From Betaproteobacteria bacterium (GTDB lineage: Bacteria; Pseudomonadota; Gammaproteobacteria; Burkholderiales; Burkholderiaceae_C), in the NCBI GenBank assembly GCA_947448675.1, contig CANFOR010000037.1, forward strand, positions 1 through 16,151: 16,151 bases of DNA. The letters are read 5' to 3'. This document shows positions 12,914 to 16,151 of the stretch, piece by piece; the first letter of the stretch is position 1, and every line of letters starts with the position of its first letter. Both the position numbers and the translations under genes were made by a program. Under the pieces are notes generated by a model. That model had not been told where the DNA came from. It worked only from the letters and a program-made list of their open reading frames with translations, and ran no database searches.

Positions 12914-15746
12914 GCAAGCTATGCCTAAGATCGACAAAGACCAAGCCCTGATCGACGATATTCGCTTTTTAGGGCGATTGTTGGGCGACGTGATCCGCGA
13001 ACAAGAGGGAACGCATGCTTTCGACCTCGTTGAGCAGGTGCGCCAGCTCTCGGTGGCCTTTCGGCGCGACGCCGAGCCCGCCGCCGATAAAGCTTTGAAG
13101 CAATTGCTCAAGGGCTTGAGCGGCGACCAAACCGTGAGCGTGATCCGCGCCTTTACTTACTTTAGCCATTTGGCCAACTTAGCCGAAGACCGCCACCACA
13201 TCCGCCGCCGGGCCGTGCACGAACGCGCTGGCGACAGCCAAGAAGGCAGCATCAACCTGGCGCTAGAGCGCTTGCGGCTTGCCGGGATAGCTCCTAAAAA
13301 AATAGCAGACACGCTGGCGCTGAGCTTTGTATCGCCGGTGCTCACGGCCCACCCGACCGAGGTGCAACGCAAAAGTATTTTGGACGCCGAGCGCGACATT
13401 GCCCAGCTCTTGGCCCAGCGCGACGACATTCGCCAGCGCAGCAGCTGGCCTACAGAGCAGCCGCCCCGCAAGCCGTCGATGCCCAAGCGTGCACCCGACG
13501 CATTCAGCGTGCGCGAGCTGGCCGCTAACGAAGCGCAGATGCGCGCCCGCGTGGTGCAGCTGTGGCAAACCCGTTTGCTGCGCTTTAGCAAGCTCACCGT
13601 GGCCGACGAGATTGAAAACGCGCTGAGCTATTACGAAACCACCTTTCTGCGCGAGATTCCCAAAATTTACGCCGAACTGGAAGCCGCGCTGGGCAAGCAC
13701 CCGGTGCACAGTTTTTTGCGAATGGGCCAGTGGATCGGCGGCGACCGCGACGGCAACCCCAATGTCAGCGCCCAAACCCTCGAATACGCGCTGCGCCGCC
13801 AAAGCGAGGTGGTGCTGCGCCATTTGCTCACCGAGCTGCACTACCTGGGCGGCGAGCTCTCACTGTCGGCGCGCTTGGTGCAGGTCAGCCCGGCCATGGC
13901 GGCACTGGCCGAGGCCTCGCCCGACCCGAGCGAGCACCGCCGCGATGAACCTTACCGGCGCGCCTTGATCGGCATGTATGCGCGCTTGGCCGCCACGCTC
14001 AAAGAGCTGACCGGCGGTGAGGCCGCGCGCCACGCCGTGCCCCCGCAAAACCCCTATACCAGCAGCCAAGAACTGCTGACCGACCTGCAAACCATTGCTG
14101 CGTCGCTGGCGGCCCACCACGGCGCGGCCCTGGCCGTGCAGCGCCTCAAGCCGCTGCTGCGTACGGTGGAAGTGTTTGGCTTTCACCTGGCCACGGTGGA
14201 CTTGCGCCAAAGCTCAGACCAACACGAAGCCGTGGTGGCCGAACTGCTGGCCACCGCGCGTGTAGAACCTGCTTACGCCGCGCTAGCCGAAGAGGCCAAG
14301 CGCAGTTTGCTGCTGCGCCTGCTGAACGACGCGCGGCCCCTGCGCGTGAGGGGTGCCAGCTACTCAGCACACACCCAAGCCGAGTTGGCGATATTTGAAG
14401 CCGCCCTGCAAATGCGCGCGCGTTATGGCGCGCAGGCGATTCGCCACTACATCATCAGCCACACCGAAACCGTGAGCGACTTGCTCGAAGTTTTGCTGCT
14501 GCAAAAAGAAGTCGGCCTGATGCGCGGCACGCTGGACGCTCAGGCCGTGGCCGACCTCATCGTCGTGCCACTTTTCGAGACCATTGAAGATCTGCGCAAT
14601 GCCGCGCCCATCATGCGCGCGTTCTACGCCCTGCCCGGCGTGGCGGCCCTGGTGCAGCGCTCGGGCGCCGAGCAAGACATCATGCTGGGCTACTCTGACA
14701 GCAACAAAGACGGCGGCATCTTCACCAGCAACTGGGAGCTGTACCGCGCCGAGATGGCCCTGGTGGAGTTGTTTGACCAATTGGCCGATGCACACGCCAT
14801 AACGCTCAGGATGTTCCACGGCCGTGGTGGCACCGTGGGTCGGGGTGGTGGCCCCAGCTACCAGGCGATTTTGGCGCAGCCGCCGGGCACGGTGCGCGGG
14901 CAGATTCGTCTGACCGAGCAGGGCGAAGTGATTGGCTCCAAATACGCCAACCCCGAGATCGGGCGGCGCAATTTAGAGACCCTGGTGGCCGCGACCCTAG
15001 AGGCCACGCTGCTGCAACCGACCAAGGCCGCACCCCCTGCTTTTGTGCAGGCCGCAACCGCGCTCTCGCAGGCCAGTATGGCCGCTTACCGCAAGCTGGT
15101 GTACGAAACGCCGGGCTTTGCCGATTATTTTTTCAGCTCCACACCGATCCGCGAAATTGCCGAGCTGAACATTGGCTCGCGCCCGGCTTCACGCAAGCCG
15201 AGTCAGCGCATCGAAGACCTGCGCGCCATCCCCTGGGGTTTTAGCTGGGGCCAATGCCGCCTGACGCTGCCGGGTTGGTACGGTTTTGGTTCTGCTGTGC
15301 ACGCTTTTTTGCAAGAAAACCCGCTGCAAGGCAAGCAGGGTGCGCTACACGTGCTACAAAAAATGGAGCGCGAATGGCCTTTCTTTCGCTCCTTGCTGAG
15401 CAATATGGACATGGTTTTGGCCAAGAGCGACCTGGCCCTGGCATCGCGCTACAGCGAATTGGTGGGTGACAAGCGTTTGCGCAAAAAGGTGTTTAGCGCC
15501 ATCGAGGAGGAGTGGCAGCGCACGGTGGAAGCGCTGGCGCTGATCACCGGCCACCAGCAGCGTTTGGCGGGCAATGCAGCCCTGCAGCGCTCGATTCGGC
15601 ACCGCTTTCCGTACATCGACCCGCTGCACCATTTGCAGGTGGAGTTGGTGCGGCGTTACCGGGCCGGGCAGGTGGACGAGCGGGTGCAGACGGGCATCCA
15701 CATTTCAATCAACGGGATTGCGGCGGGGTTGCGTAATACTGGTTAA
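12912..15746 (+). CDS. ppc: Phosphoenolpyruvate carboxylase
   Basis: Ppc adds bicarbonate to phosphoenolpyruvate to make oxaloacetate, refilling the TCA cycle. The 944-aa protein is full length for the bacterial family. Key blocks are VLTAHPTEVQRKS with the catalytic His147, MGQWIGGDRDGNPNV (271-285), GYSDSNKDGG, the glycine-rich FHGRGGTVGRGGG (about 634-646), QGEVIGSKYANP, IPWGFSWGQCRLTLPGWYG, NMDMVLAKSDLALASRYSELV and the conserved C-terminal tail ending RNTG. ATG 12912 or the second ATG at 12921 may be used; neither has an obvious ribosome-binding site. It is divergent from hemC with essentially no intergenic space, and a promoter-like sequence lies inside hemC. Codons for residues 127-132 coincide with an AT-rich 17-nt element. 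Confidence 0.98.
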   Translation: MQAMPKIDKDQALIDDIRFLGRLLGDVIREQEGTHAFDLVEQVRQLSVAFRRDAEPAADKALKQLLKGLSGDQTVSVIRAFTYFSHLANLAEDRHHIRRRAVHERAGDSQEGSINLALERLRLAGIAPKKIADTLALSFVSPVLTAHPTEVQRKSILDAERDIAQLLAQRDDIRQRSSWPTEQPPRKPSMPKRAPDAFSVRELAANEAQMRARVVQLWQTRLLRFSKLTVADEIENALSYYETTFLREIPKIYAELEAALGKHPVHSFLRMGQWIGGDRDGNPNVSAQTLEYALRRQSEVVLRHLLTELHYLGGELSLSARLVQVSPAMAALAEASPDPSEHRRDEPYRRALIGMYARLAATLKELTGGEAARHAVPPQNPYTSSQELLTDLQTIAASLAAHHGAALAVQRLKPLLRTVEVFGFHLATVDLRQSSDQHEAVVAELLATARVEPAYAALAEEAKRSLLLRLLNDARPLRVRGASYSAHTQAELAIFEAALQMRARYGAQAIRHYIISHTETVSDLLEVLLLQKEVGLMRGTLDAQAVADLIVVPLFETIEDLRNAAPIMRAFYALPGVAALVQRSGAEQDIMLGYSDSNKDGGIFTSNWELYRAEMALVELFDQLADAHAITLRMFHGRGGTVGRGGGPSYQAILAQPPGTVRGQIRLTEQGEVIGSKYANPEIGRRNLETLVAATLEATLLQPTKAAPPAFVQAATALSQASMAAYRKLVYETPGFADYFFSSTPIREIAELNIGSRPASRKPSQRIEDLRAIPWGFSWGQCRLTLPGWYGFGSAVHAFLQENPLQGKQGALHVLQKMEREWPFFRSLLSNMDMVLAKSDLALASRYSELVGDKRLRKKVFSAIEEEWQRTVEALALITGHQQRLAGNAALQRSIRHRFPYIDPLHHLQVELVRRYRAGQVDERVQTGIHISINGIAAGLRNTG
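13290..13306. repeat. 17-nt AT-rich element, copy 5, inside ppc
   Basis: GCTCCTAAAAAAATAGC shares length and GCT...TAGC ends with the other copies, but only the outer GCT/AGC arms pair. It encodes Ala127-Pro-Lys-Lys-Ile-Ala132 of Ppc, using a rare ATA codon, and is preceded by another ATA. This is the weakest member and may be ordinary coding sequence. Confidence 0.25.
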
Positions 15747-15754
15747 CTGTTGTG

Positions 15755-15791
15755 TTGCAGTGCGTGAGTTCTCAGCACACCCACACTGCAA
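15755..15791. repeat. 8-bp inverted repeat downstream of ppc
   Basis: TTGCAGTG (15755-15762) is perfectly complementary to CACTGCAA (15784-15791), with a 21-nt spacer that holds a smaller TGAG/CTCA pairing. It starts 8 nt after the ppc stop. No T-run follows, so it may be a poor terminator, an mRNA-stabilising hairpin, or an operator for the next gene. Confidence 0.5.
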
Positions 15792-15810
15792 GGCGAAGTA
15801 CGGAGTGAAG

Positions 15811-15819
15811 TGCGACAAT
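15811..15819 (+). promoter_or_regulatory. Candidate extended -10 before the PHP gene
   Basis: TGCGACAAT resembles the extended -10 TGCGATAAT seen before the helicase leader. Its end is 6 nt before the GTG at 15826, so transcription from it would begin at or next to that codon. No matching -35 was seen. Confidence 0.35.
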
Positions 15820-15825
15820 CGCAGC

Positions 15826-16151
15826 GTGACTTCCATCCTCAACGCCGACCTGCATTGCCACTCTGTGGTCTCCGATGGCACGCTCACGCCTGAAGCTCTG
15901 GCCGCGCGAGCCAAGGCCAATGGCGTCGAGCTATGGGCGCTGACCGACCACGACGAAATTGGGGGGCAGCGCCGGGCTGCGGCTGCGGCTGCCGCGCAGG
16001 GCTTGCAGTACGTCACCGGCACCGAGATTTCAGTCACCTTTGCTGGCGTTACCGTGCACATTGTCGGTCTGGGTTTTGACGACCTGGACCCGCGCATGCA
16101 AGCTGGTTTGCAGGCCACGCGCGGCGGGCGCGAAGAGCGGGCGCGCGACAT
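15826..16151 (+). CDS. PHP-domain phosphatase (3',5'-nucleoside bisphosphate phosphatase-like), truncated at window end
   Basis: The frame is open from GTG 15826 to the right edge (108 codons). It begins with the PHP metal-binding signature NADLHCHSVVSDGTLTPEAL (residues 5-24), followed by RAKANGVELWALTDHDEIGG with its TDHD motif, and TGTEIS with the third conserved acidic site. This fits the COG0613 family that includes E. coli YciV (now Rnm), which processes short RNA 5' ends and dephosphorylates 3',5'-bisphosphates. The remaining half of the protein is outside the window. An in-frame GTG at 15805 would add seven residues; I prefer 15826 because the conserved domain begins four codons later. 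There is no Shine-Dalgarno, which with the nearby -10-like sequence suggests leaderless translation. Confidence 0.88.
   Translation, partial: MTSILNADLHCHSVVSDGTLTPEALAARAKANGVELWALTDHDEIGGQRRAAAAAAAQGLQYVTGTEISVTFAGVTVHIVGLGFDDLDPRMQAGLQATRGGREERARD

Noticed and set aside
12914..13111. Upstream extension of the hemC frame
   Set aside because: It runs antisense to conserved ppc sequence and adds residues unlike the HemC family; conservation begins near 12868.
15705..16151. 148-codon minus-strand frame at the right edge
   Set aside because: It is opposite the end of ppc and the PHP gene, whose metal-binding motifs are clear; it has Ser/Ala/Arg-rich low-information sequence.

Overview
The window looks like chromosomal DNA of a betaproteobacterium, most likely Burkholderiales of the Comamonadaceae type. 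This rests on the GC-rich codon use, the hemC-hemD-hemX-hemY cluster divergent from ppc, the style of the long-tailed DEAD-box helicase, and the short AT-rich hairpins scattered through the sequence. No database search was possible, so the assignment is by recognition only. I see no tRNA, rRNA, CRISPR array, insertion sequence or phage gene.

Left part (1-2976, minus strand): a LysR-type regulator, then an FAD-dependent amine-oxidase/renalase-like protein, then glutamyl-Q tRNA(Asp) synthetase, whose 3' end is cut off by the window edge. Divergent from the LysR gene (3063-5757, plus strand) is a four-gene run: a class III ring-cleaving dioxygenase of the DODA/LigB type, a pirin with an intact metal site, a small DoxX membrane protein and a WrbA-like flavodoxin. 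Together with the LysR gene they form a plausible aromatic/quinone-stress module. The LysR/dioxygenase gap holds a T-N11-A dyad and a 17-bp palindrome.

Middle (5758-8551): a long, strongly structured leader precedes a DEAD-box RNA helicase with an Ala/Pro/Val-rich N-terminus and a two-part disordered RGG/APRD tail. The gene ends at a clear Rho-independent terminator. A short hairpin-rich gap follows, between convergent genes.

Right part (8552-16151): hemC, hemD, hemX and hemY run leftward as a tight operon. HemC makes hydroxymethylbilane and HemD closes it to uroporphyrinogen III. HemX and HemY are membrane-anchored accessory proteins. Head to head with hemC is ppc (phosphoenolpyruvate carboxylase). 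The candidate ATG starts of hemC and ppc share one CATG, so at least one promoter should lie inside a coding region, and a good sigma70-like match is present inside hemC. After ppc begins a PHP-domain phosphatase, truncated at the right edge, possibly read from a leaderless GTG.

Beyond the genes, the most unusual signals are a family of five 17-nt AT-rich hairpin-like elements (two intergenic, three inside hemX, hemD and ppc), the helicase leader with three GCCCGCA copies in predicted hairpin loops, and three successive hairpins between doxX and the flavodoxin gene.
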